The position numbers and the translations under genes were made by a program. The notes under the pieces were generated by a model. The model was not told where the DNA came from. It did no database searches and was given only the letters and a program-made list of their open reading frames with translations. From positions 1 to 33,034 of the forward strand of contig JAITQA010000101.1 of the NCBI GenBank assembly GCA_031289145.1: a DNA stretch of 33,034 bases, read 5' to 3'. Of the stretch, positions 1 to 7,981 are shown one piece after another (positions within the stretch are counted from its first letter, which is position 1; every line of letters starts with the position of its first letter). The DNA is from Dysgonamonadaceae bacterium (GTDB lineage: Bacteria > Bacteroidota > Bacteroidia > Bacteroidales > Azobacteroidaceae).

Positions 1-2
1 CG

Positions 3-758
3 GACGAAACAGCTGCTGTTTGTTGGAACGACCGGTTCGATTTTGACCTGTTCTGGCGGTTGATCGATCAGGTTTTATGGAATGATCCGACCGTGCGGTG
101 TATTGTCAAGTGTAAACCTTGGGAATGGGAAGGCTTGCCTCGATCCAAGAGTCTTTTTTATTCGAATCCGGATTGCGGTTTACCCATTGGTAATCTGACC
201 TCCCAAGTGTTCAGTAATGTTTATTTACACGAATTTGACTTGTTTGTGAAAGAAGAATTGGGGGTGGAATATTATGGGCGTTATGTTGATGATTTTGTAT
301 TGATTCATCCGGATAAACGGTTTTTACTGGACGCTTTGAAGAAAATCAAAACGGTTTTGAAAGAGCGTTTTTTATTGGATTTGCATCCGGATAAGATTTA
401 TTTGCAGCATTATACTAAAGGTTTTCTTTTTCTGGGCGCTTATATAAAACCCGGCAGGATCTATATCGGCAACCGGACGAAGAAAACGTTCCGGCGGATC
501 ATCAAAGATATAGACGACCATTTGAAGACGGCTCCTCCTTCCGTACAAGAATTGAGGAGTATGCGGGCGACCGTTAATTCGTACTTGGGTTTGATGAACC
601 ATTACCGTTCGTATAACATCCGGAAGAAAATCTTGATGCACCGCGAGCGGCGGTTACTGCTGATGAAATACGGTTATTTGAAGGTAAAGCCTTATTCTTC
701 AATGATCTTTTGCCTGCATGATTCTGTCCGCTCGAAGGAATTAACAGAAAGTTCCTGA
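3..758 (+). CDS. Reverse transcriptase, DGR type (5' end outside the window)
   Basis: The reading frame is open from base 3, so this is the C-terminal 251 residues of a longer protein; the TTG at 60 is only an internal codon. Visible reverse-transcriptase motifs are the GLPIGNLTSQVFSN block (RT motif 4), the catalytic YVDDFV box (motif 5) and the GFLFLGAYI block (motif 6/7). IGNLTSQ fits the [LIV]GxxxSQ signature that separates diversity-generating-retroelement RTs from retron and group II intron enzymes, which usually have QGxxxSP. The tail VNSYLGLMNHYRSYNIRKKIL is also usual in DGR RTs. Known role: such RTs copy a template RNA with adenine-directed errors and place the product in a variable repeat of a target gene. 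No template repeat, variable repeat, accessory protein or target gene is visible here; they would have to lie to the left. The RT call is strong, the DGR subtype good but not proven. Confidence 0.85.
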   Translation, partial: DETAAVCWNDRFDFDLFWRLIDQVLWNDPTVRCIVKCKPWEWEGLPRSKSLFYSNPDCGLPIGNLTSQVFSNVYLHEFDLFVKEELGVEYYGRYVDDFVLIHPDKRFLLDALKKIKTVLKERFLLDLHPDKIYLQHYTKGFLFLGAYIKPGRIYIGNRTKKTFRRIIKDIDDHLKTAPPSVQELRSMRATVNSYLGLMNHYRSYNIRKKILMHRERRLLLMKYGYLKVKPYSSMIFCLHDSVRSKELTESS

Positions 759-768
759 ATATATATAG

Positions 769-816
769 TAGTTTTAAGTAGTTAGGGCAGGTTTTGTGAA
801 AAACTTGTCCTATTTT
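769..816 (+). terminator. Hairpin downstream of the RT gene
   Basis: Bases 784-795 pair with 800-811 in a continuous 12-bp stem (ten Watson-Crick and two G-U pairs) closed by the four-base loop GTGA, a GNRA-type tetraloop, and followed by ATTTTAG. It lies 26 bases after the RT stop. Inferred to be the RT transcript terminator; the T-run is weak. It is a relative of the second hairpin at 898-930. Confidence 0.5.
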
Positions 817-882
817 AGTGCGTATCAAAAAAACACAGAAAGAAAAGACCGGAATGAATTACTAATCAACTAAGTTGTGTTA

Positions 883-938
883 TAGTTTTAAGCTTTCGGG
901 GGCGGCTTTTGTGAAGACAAAGCTTCCCTGATTTTTAA
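883..938. terminator. Second hairpin between RT and recQ, probable recQ terminator
   Basis: Bases 898-909 pair with 919-930 (about 10 of 12 positions, counting two G-U pairs) around a 9-base loop, followed by ATTTTTAATT on the plus strand. It sits between convergent genes, just past the recQ stop, so it may serve both directions. Its left part (TAGTTTTAAG, then GGGCGGCTTTTGTGAA) repeats the sequence of the hairpin at 769-811 with small changes. Confidence 0.4.
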
Positions 939-3125
939 TTAATTAGCTAATTCCGAAAGGAATTTTATCCGAACTAACCGGATCTCTTCTTCTGTGTAAT
1001 CATTGCCTAATTCTTTAATCGCTTCTTCCAAATCGTCGGTTTCCGATTCTTTGAAATAGCCGTAAATGTCTTCGATATGTTCTTCGTCCATTATTTCGTT
1101 CAGGAAATAATCGATGTTGATTTTCGTTCCGGAATATACGATTGCTTCTATTTCGTCCAGCAATTCGGTAAATTCCAATCCTTTGGTCAACGCAATGTCA
1201 TCCAGTGCGACTTTCCGGTCGATACTTTGGACGATGAATACTTTCATCTTGGATTTGTTGGCTACCGTACGGACGCGCAGGTCTTCGGGGCGCTCGATTT
1301 CGTTTTCATCTACATAGCGTTTGATCAATTCAACAAAATCCTGTCCGTAACGTTTGGCTTTGCCTGCGCCTACTCCCGGTATATTTTGCAGTTCTTCTAT
1401 GGTGACGGGATAGGTGGTCGCCATTGCCTCCAGCGAAGGATCCTGAAAGATGACGTAAGGGGGCACTTCCAATTTCTTGGACAGTTTTTTCCGGAGGTCT
1501 TTCATAATGGAGTACAGCACCGGATCTACCGCGCAGGAAGCTCCTCCCCGGAGAGGTGTTTCTTCGATATTTTCCTCTGTTTCAAAGTCGTTGTCTTCCG
1601 TCATTTTGAAGGATACCGGATTTTTCAGGTATTTTTTGCCTGCCGGAGTTAATTTCAATAATCCGTAATTCTCAATATCTTTGTCCAGATAACCGGCAAT
1701 CATCGCTTGACGTATCACTGTATTCCATGTTTTTTCATCTTCGTTTTTGCCGGTGCCAAACATTTCCAGGTCATCATGTTCGTAGGATAATACTTCGGAA
1801 GTTTCTTTTCCTTGTAAAATATTGATTACATGATCTGCTTTAAATTTGTCTTTCAAGACTTCTACGGTTTCCAAAACCGAGATAAGTAGTTCTTTTGCTT
1901 CCACTTGTTTTTTCGGATTTAAACAATTATCACAATTTCCACAGTTCTCTTCTGTGTATTCTTCACCAAAATAATGTAATAAAACTTTCCGTCTGCATAC
2001 GGAAGACTCAGCGTATGCTTTCGTTTCTTCCAGCAATTGCCGCCCGATTTCTTGTTCGGAAACGGCCTTGCCCTGCATAAATTTTTCCAATTTTTGCAAG
2101 TCTTTATTTGCATAAAAAACGACGCATTTCCCTTCTCCGCCATCTCGTCCCGCTCGTCCTGTTTCCTGATAATAGCCTTCCAGACTTTTAGGAATATCAT
2201 AATGAATCACGTACCGAACATCCGGTTTGTCAATTCCCATCCCAAAAGCAATAGTTGCGACTATTATCTTGACTTCTTCCATCAAAAAAGCATCCTGATT
2301 TTCCGAACGGGTCTGGGTATCCATTCCTGCATGGTATGCCAATGCATTGATTTCATTTGCTTTCAGCACCTCGGCAAAATCTTCCACTTTCCTTCGTGAA
2401 AGGCAATACACAATTCCTGATTTTCCGGGATGAGCTTTGATGAATTTGACAATTTCCCTGTCAACATCTTTGTTTTTTTGCCGAACTTCATAATATAAAT
2501 TCGCCCTGTTGAATGACGATTTAAAAACGGCGGCATCCATCATTCCCAGATTTTTCTGAATATCATGTTGCACTTTCGGTGTAGCTGTTGCTGTCAATGC
2601 AATCAGCGGACGACGCGCAATTTCGTTGATAATCGGGCGTATCCGACGGTATTCCGGACGGAAATCATGCCCCCATTCCGATATGCAATGCGCTTCGTCA
2701 ACAGCATAAAAAGAAACGGAAACCTGCTTGAGGAACTCAACATTCTCGTCTTTTGTCAAAGATTCCGGAGCCACATACAACAATTTGGTTTTCCCGGATC
2801 GGATATCGTCTTTTACTTTATCTATTTGCGCTTTGTTCAGGGAAGAATTGATAAAATGAGCTACCCCGTTATCTTCACTGAAACTCCGCATTGCATCCAC
2901 TTGGTTTTTCATCAATGCAATCAGCGGAGAGATAACAAGTGCGGTACCATTTAATAGTAAAGAAGGCAATTGATAGCACAAAGACTTCCCTCCCCCTGTC
3001 GGCATTAAAACAAAAGTATCCTTTCCGTCCAATATACTACGGATTACTGCTTCTTGGTTTCCTTTAAAGGCGTCAAAACCAAAATGCTTCTTAAGTTGTT
3101 CTGTTAAAAAGTCTTTCTTAGCCAT
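939..3125 (-). CDS. recQ: ATP-dependent DNA helicase RecQ
   Basis: A 3'-5' superfamily 2 DNA helicase for recombination and stalled-fork repair, 728 residues. Seen: Walker A MPTGGGKS (41-48), DEAH box (143-146) followed by the aromatic-rich loop, the TATATP motif near 179-183, the motif V/VI block ending QETGRAGRDG, and the RecQ zinc site with Cys377, 395, 398 and 401. A winged-helix RQC domain lies at about 405-505 and an HRDC domain at about 533-605. A further 120-residue acidic, helical C-terminal extension makes it longer than E. coli RecQ (about 610), a form I associate with Bacteroidota. The ATG at 3125 gives MAKKDFL. It follows clpX by 89 bp, the gene order tig-clpP-clpX-recQ, and has its own candidate promoter at 3155-3186, so it may be expressed both alone and by read-through. 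Confidence 0.95.
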   Translation of the reverse strand: MAKKDFLTEQLKKHFGFDAFKGNQEAVIRSILDGKDTFVLMPTGGGKSLCYQLPSLLLNGTALVISPLIALMKNQVDAMRSFSEDNGVAHFINSSLNKAQIDKVKDDIRSGKTKLLYVAPESLTKDENVEFLKQVSVSFYAVDEAHCISEWGHDFRPEYRRIRPIINEIARRPLIALTATATPKVQHDIQKNLGMMDAAVFKSSFNRANLYYEVRQKNKDVDREIVKFIKAHPGKSGIVYCLSRRKVEDFAEVLKANEINALAYHAGMDTQTRSENQDAFLMEEVKIIVATIAFGMGIDKPDVRYVIHYDIPKSLEGYYQETGRAGRDGGEGKCVVFYANKDLQKLEKFMQGKAVSEQEIGRQLLEETKAYAESSVCRRKVLLHYFGEEYTEENCGNCDNCLNPKKQVEAKELLISVLETVEVLKDKFKADHVINILQGKETSEVLSYEHDDLEMFGTGKNEDEKTWNTVIRQAMIAGYLDKDIENYGLLKLTPAGKKYLKNPVSFKMTEDNDFETEENIEETPLRGGASCAVDPVLYSIMKDLRKKLSKKLEVPPYVIFQDPSLEAMATTYPVTIEELQNIPGVGAGKAKRYGQDFVELIKRYVDENEIERPEDLRVRTVANKSKMKVFIVQSIDRKVALDDIALTKGLEFTELLDEIEAIVYSGTKINIDYFLNEIMDEEHIEDIYGYFKESETDDLEEAIKELGNDYTEEEIRLVRIKFLSELAN

Positions 3126-3154
3126 ACGTTTTCTCTTGGAGTGTCTTCCAATAG

Positions 3155-3186
3155 CAAAGATATAGTATTGTTATGAAATAATCCAA
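3155..3186 (-). promoter_or_regulatory. Candidate recQ promoter
   Basis: Read on the minus strand: TTG (3186-3184), a 21-base spacer, then TATCTTTG (3162-3155). This fits the Bacteroidota sigma-ABfr consensus TTG-N19-21-TAnnTTTG. It ends 30 bases upstream of the recQ ATG. Confidence 0.55.
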
Positions 3187-3198
3187 ATTATTTTGAAC

Positions 3199-3214
3199 TT
3201 TTTTTTAAAAAAAA
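3199..3214. repeat. T8A8 palindrome directly after clpX
   Basis: Eight T followed by eight A, a perfect 16-base palindrome touching the clpX stop codon. It could help end transcription or bend DNA upstream of the recQ promoter. It has no GC stem, so a classical intrinsic terminator is unlikely. Confidence 0.35.
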
Positions 3215-4453
3215 TCAAATTTGGTTCAAACGCATCGTTTTAGACTTTTCAATCCTCGATTGCGCATAGGCGGTATTGATGTGCAGTTCGGTCTCTCCGG
3301 AAGAAGGCAATTCGAACATGGAATCAATCATAATATCCTCTGTAATAGAACGCAATCCCCTTGCACCCAATTTGAATTCAATGGCTTTGTCTACAATAAA
3401 ATCCAAGGCGTCGTCATCGAAAGTCAGCAAAATACCGTCCATTGCAAATATTTTGATATATTGTTTGATGATGGAATTTTTGGGTTCCGTCAAAATATTT
3501 CGCAAAGCAATTTTGTCTAAGGGCTCCAAATAAGTCAGAATGGGCAGCCTCCCTATTATTTCCGGAATCAGGCCGAAAGCCTTCAAGTCCTGGGGCGCGA
3601 TATATTGCAGGAGGTTATCCCTGTCTATATGCGCTGTTTTCCGGATAGAAGTATATCCGACCACCTGTGTATTCAAGCGTTGGGCGATCTTCTTTTCGAT
3701 GCCGTCAAATGCGCCGCCACAGACAAACAGGATATTTTTCGTATCGACCGGAATCATCTTTTGTTCAGGATGTTTACGGCCGCCTTGAGGCGGTACGTTG
3801 ACCACCGATCCTTCGAGCAGTTTCAACAATCCTTGCTGAACACCTTCTCCGCTCACATCACGGGTGATAGAGGGATTATCACTTTTTCGGGCTATTTTGT
3901 CTATCTCGTCAATAAACACAATACCTCTCTCAGCTGCTTTCACATCGTAATTTGAAACCTGAAGCAAGCGCGTAAGAATGCTTTCGATATCTTCACCTAC
4001 ATAACCGGCTTCCGTCAGTACGGTAGCGTCAACAATGGCGAAAGGCACTTTCAACAAACGGGCAATGGTCTTAGCCAGCAATGTTTTACCGGTTCCGGTT
4101 GAGCCGACCATGATAATATTTGATTTCTCAATATCTATATCGTCTTTATCCGGTTTTTGCATCAAGCGTTTGTAATGATTGTAAACGGAAACGGCTAAAT
4201 AGCGCTTTGCTTCGTCTTGCCCAATCACGTATTGGTCTAAAAACGATTTTATCTCTTTCGGGCGAGGCAATTCTGCTCCCGATAAAGAAAACACACTTTT
4301 ATCGGAAGGATTATCGGTTGATTCCTTCACGATTTCAAAGGCGCGTTCGGCGCATTCGTCACAAATATAAGCATTGATGCCTGTCAACAACATCTTGAAT
4401 TCATTATCAGGACGTCCGCAGAAACTACAATGTTGCTTGGTAGATTTTGACAT
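3215..4453 (-). CDS. clpX: ATP-dependent Clp protease ATP-binding subunit ClpX
   Basis: AAA+ unfoldase that feeds tagged or damaged proteins into ClpP. The ATG at 4453 is chosen (412 residues); a TTG two codons upstream is also open. Seen in this numbering: zinc-binding Cys9, 12, 31 and 34 of the N-terminal domain, Walker A GSTGTGKT (117-124), pore-1 loop GYVGE (150-154), Walker B FIDEID (180-185), RKH loop (226-228) and sensor-2 GARGLR (363-368). At the ClpP-docking loop, where E. coli has IGF, this protein has VGY (265-267). Only 45 bp separate it from clpP upstream, so the two are co-transcribed. The stop codon is followed at once by a T8A8 palindrome. Confidence 0.97.
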   Translation of the reverse strand: MSKSTKQHCSFCGRPDNEFKMLLTGINAYICDECAERAFEIVKESTDNPSDKSVFSLSGAELPRPKEIKSFLDQYVIGQDEAKRYLAVSVYNHYKRLMQKPDKDDIDIEKSNIIMVGSTGTGKTLLAKTIARLLKVPFAIVDATVLTEAGYVGEDIESILTRLLQVSNYDVKAAERGIVFIDEIDKIARKSDNPSITRDVSGEGVQQGLLKLLEGSVVNVPPQGGRKHPEQKMIPVDTKNILFVCGGAFDGIEKKIAQRLNTQVVGYTSIRKTAHIDRDNLLQYIAPQDLKAFGLIPEIIGRLPILTYLEPLDKIALRNILTEPKNSIIKQYIKIFAMDGILLTFDDDALDFIVDKAIEFKLGARGLRSITEDIMIDSMFELPSSGETELHINTAYAQSRIEKSKTMRLNQI

Positions 4454-4498
4454 AAACAAAATAAATGAGAAATGAGAAACAAGTTATGAAAAATGCGT

Positions 4499-5161
4499 TC
4501 ATTTCTTCGTTAGTACTTGATCAATCATCCCGTATTCTTTGGCTTCTTCGGCCGTCATCCAGAAATCACGGTCGCCATCTTGCAGCACTTTTTCGAAAGG
4601 CTGACCCGAATGGTCGGAAATGATTGTATAGATTTCTTTCTTTATTTTCAGTATTTCCCTGGCCGTAATTTCGATATCGGAGGCCTGACCTTGCGCACCG
4701 CCAAGCGGCTGGTGAATCATCACGCGCGAATGTTGCAAAGCCGAACGTTTTCCTTTTGTTCCGGCAACCAACAACACTGCAGCCATCGATGCCGCCATTC
4801 CTGTGCAAATCGTATTCACATCACTACTGATATATTGCATCGTATCGTAAATCCCGTAGCCGGCATAAACCGACCCGCCCGGCGAATTGATATAAATGAA
4901 TATATCTTTACCCGGATCAGCAGAATCAAGGTACAGAAGTTGCGCCTGAATCACATTGGCGGCGTAATCATCTACCTGAGTGCCCAAGAATATGATGCGA
5001 TCCATCATCAACCGCGAAAAAACATCCATCTGCGCCACATTCAACTGCCGTTCTTCGATGATGGTCGGAGAAATATAATTATCGGCAATGGTTGAATATT
5101 TTTCAAGTGCGTTAGCATTCATTCTCAAATGCTTAACTGCATAGTTTTTAAAATCATTCAT
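4499..5161 (-). CDS. clpP: ATP-dependent Clp protease proteolytic subunit ClpP
   Basis: Serine peptidase that forms the tetradecameric chamber used by ClpX; 220 residues, with a longer N-terminus than E. coli ClpP (207). The catalytic triad is visible: Ser125 in GMAASMA, His150 in VMIHQPLGG, and Asp199 in DGDRDFWM. Spacings of 25 and 49 residues equal those of E. coli Ser97-His122-Asp171. The [11 protein letters not shown] block at 91-101 is the oxyanion-loop region. It lies 52 bp after tig and 45 bp before clpX, so tig-clpP-clpX form one operon. Confidence 0.97.
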   Translation of the reverse strand: MNDFKNYAVKHLRMNANALEKYSTIADNYISPTIIEERQLNVAQMDVFSRLMMDRIIFLGTQVDDYAANVIQAQLLYLDSADPGKDIFIYINSPGGSVYAGYGIYDTMQYISSDVNTICTGMAASMAAVLLVAGTKGKRSALQHSRVMIHQPLGGAQGQASDIEITAREILKIKKEIYTIISDHSGQPFEKVLQDGDRDFWMTAEEAKEYGMIDQVLTKK

Positions 5162-5213
5162 AATATGCGTTTTTTATTACTGTAATCCTTGCTTTGCTTA
5201 AAATAGGTTTCAA

Positions 5214-6581
5214 TTAATCCGTATTTTGCTCGAAAAATTTGTTAAACTCCTCTGCTGTAACTTCTTTCGTTTCAAGTGTAACTTGTTCTTTCAAAACCGC
5301 TATCAGCTTATCTTCCGCCGCTTTGTCAACCAGGTTGCGAACAGTTTCTTCTTTCTTCAGCATTTCCTGCGCATAATTTTCCAACAAATCATCAGGCACA
5401 TTCGACATTCCGTATTGTGCAAATTGGACGCGCGTAGCGCGTTTTGCATATTCCTTAATATCATCCTGTTCCACTTGTATATCATTTTCTTTCAGCAATT
5501 GCTCCTTGATCAGGTGGAATTTCAGGTCTTCAATAATCCGGGGATAATCGGTCTCTACCGTTTCGGGCGTCCTGTCCGAATTGGAGGCGAGCAACCAGCG
5601 TTTCAGGAAAGCATCGGGAAATTGAACATCCGCAGCTTTTTCTATCAAAAAATTACGGACATCAAGGATAAATTTATAATCACCTTCAGGATTCAATTGT
5701 GCGGCAATGCTCTCTTTCACTTTTTCGCGCAAGGCTTCTTCCGATGTAACGGCGCCCGGATCGTAAATTTTATCGAACAATTCCTGATTCAGTTCGGCTT
5801 GCGCATAACGTGAAATATCCCTGATTTCAAAGGAAAAATCACCGGTATGTCTTTCTATTTCATCTTTTTTGATTTTCAGGAAAGAGGCGATTTCCGCTTC
5901 GTTGCCTTCATAAGCCTTAAAAGGATTGAAAACAAGGACTGTCGATTGTTGGGCGCCGATAAATGCGGCTTTCACTGCTTCGTCTTTTATGAAAGACGGC
6001 ATCAGTACCGCATCATCGTTCCGGAGTCCGTCTTCTTTGGCTTCTCCGTTTTCATCCAACTCAATCAACAAGCCTTTCACCATATCCTTTTCTTCTACCA
6101 CATCAGCCGAATTATAGGTGCCGAAATTGGATTTATAACTTTCAACTTGCCGGTCGATCATTTCGTCGGTAACCTGAATCGTATAATAAGGCATTTTGTC
6201 ATCTTTTGTCAATTTGGCATCAATCTGTGGGGCTAAAGCAATATCAAAAGTGAACTTATAATCGTCCAGCTTGTTAAAATCCAAGGCTTCCTGCTCGCCT
6301 TCCGCCGGTAGCGGTTCGCCCAAAACATTCAATTTCTGCTCTTTGATATAATTTAATAAACCATTAGTTACCAATTTATTAACTTCATCTACCAAAACCG
6401 ATTTTCCATACATTTGCTGTAACATGGATTGGGGAGCCATACCCCTTCTGAATCCGGGAATATTGGCATTTTTCCGTAAATTTTTCAACGATTTTTCAAC
6501 TTCGCCTGCATAATCCGCCCTGGCCACTTCAAGCGTGATAGTGGCATTTACCGGATCAATGTTGTTCAATGTAATGTTCAT
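5214..6581 (-). CDS. tig: Trigger factor (ribosome-associated chaperone)
   Basis: First gene of the tig-clpP-clpX operon; 455 residues, slightly longer than E. coli (432). The ribosome-docking signature GFRRGMAP is at 43-50 in the N-terminal tail-binding domain. The middle part (about 150-250), where E. coli has an FKBP-type prolyl isomerase domain, is poorly conserved: I cannot find the usual aromatic and glycine signature of an active isomerase. The helical C-terminal arms follow (about 255-455). Known role: binds nascent chains at the ribosome exit and delays folding. Promoter candidate at 6654-6683. Identity is secured by the N-terminal motif plus the clpP/clpX context. Confidence 0.93.
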   Translation of the reverse strand: MNITLNNIDPVNATITLEVARADYAGEVEKSLKNLRKNANIPGFRRGMAPQSMLQQMYGKSVLVDEVNKLVTNGLLNYIKEQKLNVLGEPLPAEGEQEALDFNKLDDYKFTFDIALAPQIDAKLTKDDKMPYYTIQVTDEMIDRQVESYKSNFGTYNSADVVEEKDMVKGLLIELDENGEAKEDGLRNDDAVLMPSFIKDEAVKAAFIGAQQSTVLVFNPFKAYEGNEAEIASFLKIKKDEIERHTGDFSFEIRDISRYAQAELNQELFDKIYDPGAVTSEEALREKVKESIAAQLNPEGDYKFILDVRNFLIEKAADVQFPDAFLKRWLLASNSDRTPETVETDYPRIIEDLKFHLIKEQLLKENDIQVEQDDIKEYAKRATRVQFAQYGMSNVPDDLLENYAQEMLKKEETVRNLVDKAAEDKLIAVLKEQVTLETKEVTAEEFNKFFEQNTD

Positions 6582-6653
6582 AAAATATTATTAAATGATT
6601 AATTATCAGTCTTAAATTTCTAATTTTAACCACCTTTGAGGGAATTAAGCCGA

Positions 6654-6683
6654 CAAAGGTAATTGTAATCTTTTAATTATCAA
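6654..6683 (-). promoter_or_regulatory. Promoter of the tig-clpP-clpX operon
   Basis: On the minus strand TTG (6683-6681), a 19-base spacer, then TACCTTTG (6661-6654), an exact match to TAnnTTTG. It lies between the stop of the upstream permease gene and tig and predicts a 5' leader of roughly 65 bases. Confidence 0.65.
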
Positions 6684-6685
6684 AA

Positions 6686-7936
6686 TTATTCGAACCGAAT
6701 TGTTTTTGCGGGTGAAATTTTAGCAATTAAATAAGATGGACCTATCAGCATTAACAACGTAACAAGAAGCGTGCCAAGATTTATCAGGAGAATAGAGATG
6801 ACATTCAACTCAAAGGGAACTTCAGACAGGTAATACACCTCCGGATTCAGTTTCAGGATACCGGTTATTTTTTGAACGGCACAAATCGACAGGGCAACTA
6901 AGTTCCCCCACAGCAAACCTTTACCTATCAAAAATGTAGCAACATACAGAAAAATTTTTCGAATATTCGTGTTGTTGTAGCCCAAGGCTTTTAATATGCC
7001 AATCATATTCGCCCGCTCAAGAATAATGATTAATAAACCTGAAATCATGGAGAATCCGGCAACAAAAAGCATTAGCACAAGGATGATTACGACATTGGTA
7101 TCCAAAACAGCCAGCCATTCGAAAATTTCAGGTTTCAGTTGTTTGATAGAACGTGTATACAAATTATTACCCAAGCGATCGTTTTTATTAAAAAGTTCGT
7201 AATAAATATTTTCGGCCGTCTCATCTAAACTGCCATAGTCTTTTACCAAAATTTCCAGACCGCTCACCATATCCGTTTCCCATTGATTCAGACGCTGTAT
7301 CTGCTTGATATCAGCGAGAATAAACAATTTATCGAAATCTGAAAAATAGGACTTATAGATACCTGTGATATGGAATTTTCTCGCTCTTATCTGCGCCTGA
7401 TCCGCTATAAAATAAGTAATAAAAGAATCGTCCAGTTTCAGATTCAATTTATCTGAAATATTCTGAGAAATAAGTACATTGGTCGTGGTTGAATCCGGAC
7501 GGACGGTAAGAATATCCCCTTCGACAAGATTTTGTTTGAAAAAATACCAATCATAATTTTCATCAACACCTTTGAAAATGACACCCTGAGAATCGTTGTT
7601 CGTTTTTATAATACCCATCCTGGACGCAAATCTTTCAACATGCCGGACATTGGGGTAAACCTGTAACTTGTTTTGCAAGGAATCGCTGACGGCTATCGGT
7701 TTTGTTTCGTACAAGGAGCTATTACTAAAATTGGTGACTTGGATATGGGAACCGAATCCGATGACTTTATTCCTGACCTCCTTTTTAAATCCGGTGACAA
7801 TGAACACGGAAAGAAGCATCACAACCAGTCCCAGCGCCATACTTACAATAGCAACACGAATAGCGGGAGGGGAAACATTGCGCTCCCCTACCCTATTTCC
7901 GTAAATTCGCTTCGCAATAAAAAATTCGCTGTCCAT
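6686..7936 (-). CDS. LolC/LolE-like ABC transporter permease (FtsX family)
   Basis: An inner-membrane permease of the MacB/LolCE type, 416 residues. Seen: a first membrane helix at about 30-52, a periplasmic domain of about 220 residues, then three helices (about 275-305, 325-350, 375-400) forming the FtsX domain and ending SPAKTIRFE. This one-long-loop, four-helix topology is that of LolC/LolE, which with the ATPase LolD extract lipoproteins from the inner membrane for the outer membrane. No ATPase gene is adjacent. It begins 45 bp after the aminotransferase gene, so the two are probably co-transcribed. Assignment to LolE rather than another permease of this superfamily is by overall pattern only. 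Confidence 0.8.
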   Translation of the reverse strand: MDSEFFIAKRIYGNRVGERNVSPPAIRVAIVSMALGLVVMLLSVFIVTGFKKEVRNKVIGFGSHIQVTNFSNSSLYETKPIAVSDSLQNKLQVYPNVRHVERFASRMGIIKTNNDSQGVIFKGVDENYDWYFFKQNLVEGDILTVRPDSTTTNVLISQNISDKLNLKLDDSFITYFIADQAQIRARKFHITGIYKSYFSDFDKLFILADIKQIQRLNQWETDMVSGLEILVKDYGSLDETAENIYYELFNKNDRLGNNLYTRSIKQLKPEIFEWLAVLDTNVVIILVLMLFVAGFSMISGLLIIILERANMIGILKALGYNNTNIRKIFLYVATFLIGKGLLWGNLVALSICAVQKITGILKLNPEVYYLSEVPFELNVISILLINLGTLLVTLLMLIGPSYLIAKISPAKTIRFE

Positions 7937-7981
7937 TGTCGCTTTACCGGATTTATTTACAGGTTATTTCTCTCTTGTTAT

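Noticed and set aside
759-938. Possible DGR template repeat after the RT gene
   Set aside because: The gap holds only two hairpins; no A-rich stretch of 60 bases or more and no matching copy elsewhere in the window.
1543-1570. GC-rich TPLRGGAS stretch in RecQ resembling the palindromic insertion in GH97
   Set aside because: It lies in the normally variable RQC-HRDC linker, and similar GG-rich linkers with CAVDP occur in related RecQ proteins as I recall them.
7861-7900. GGGAGGGG and CTCCCCT near the start of the permease gene
   Set aside because: Only about 5 bp can pair and the coding sequence matches the expected N-terminus of the family, so no inserted element.
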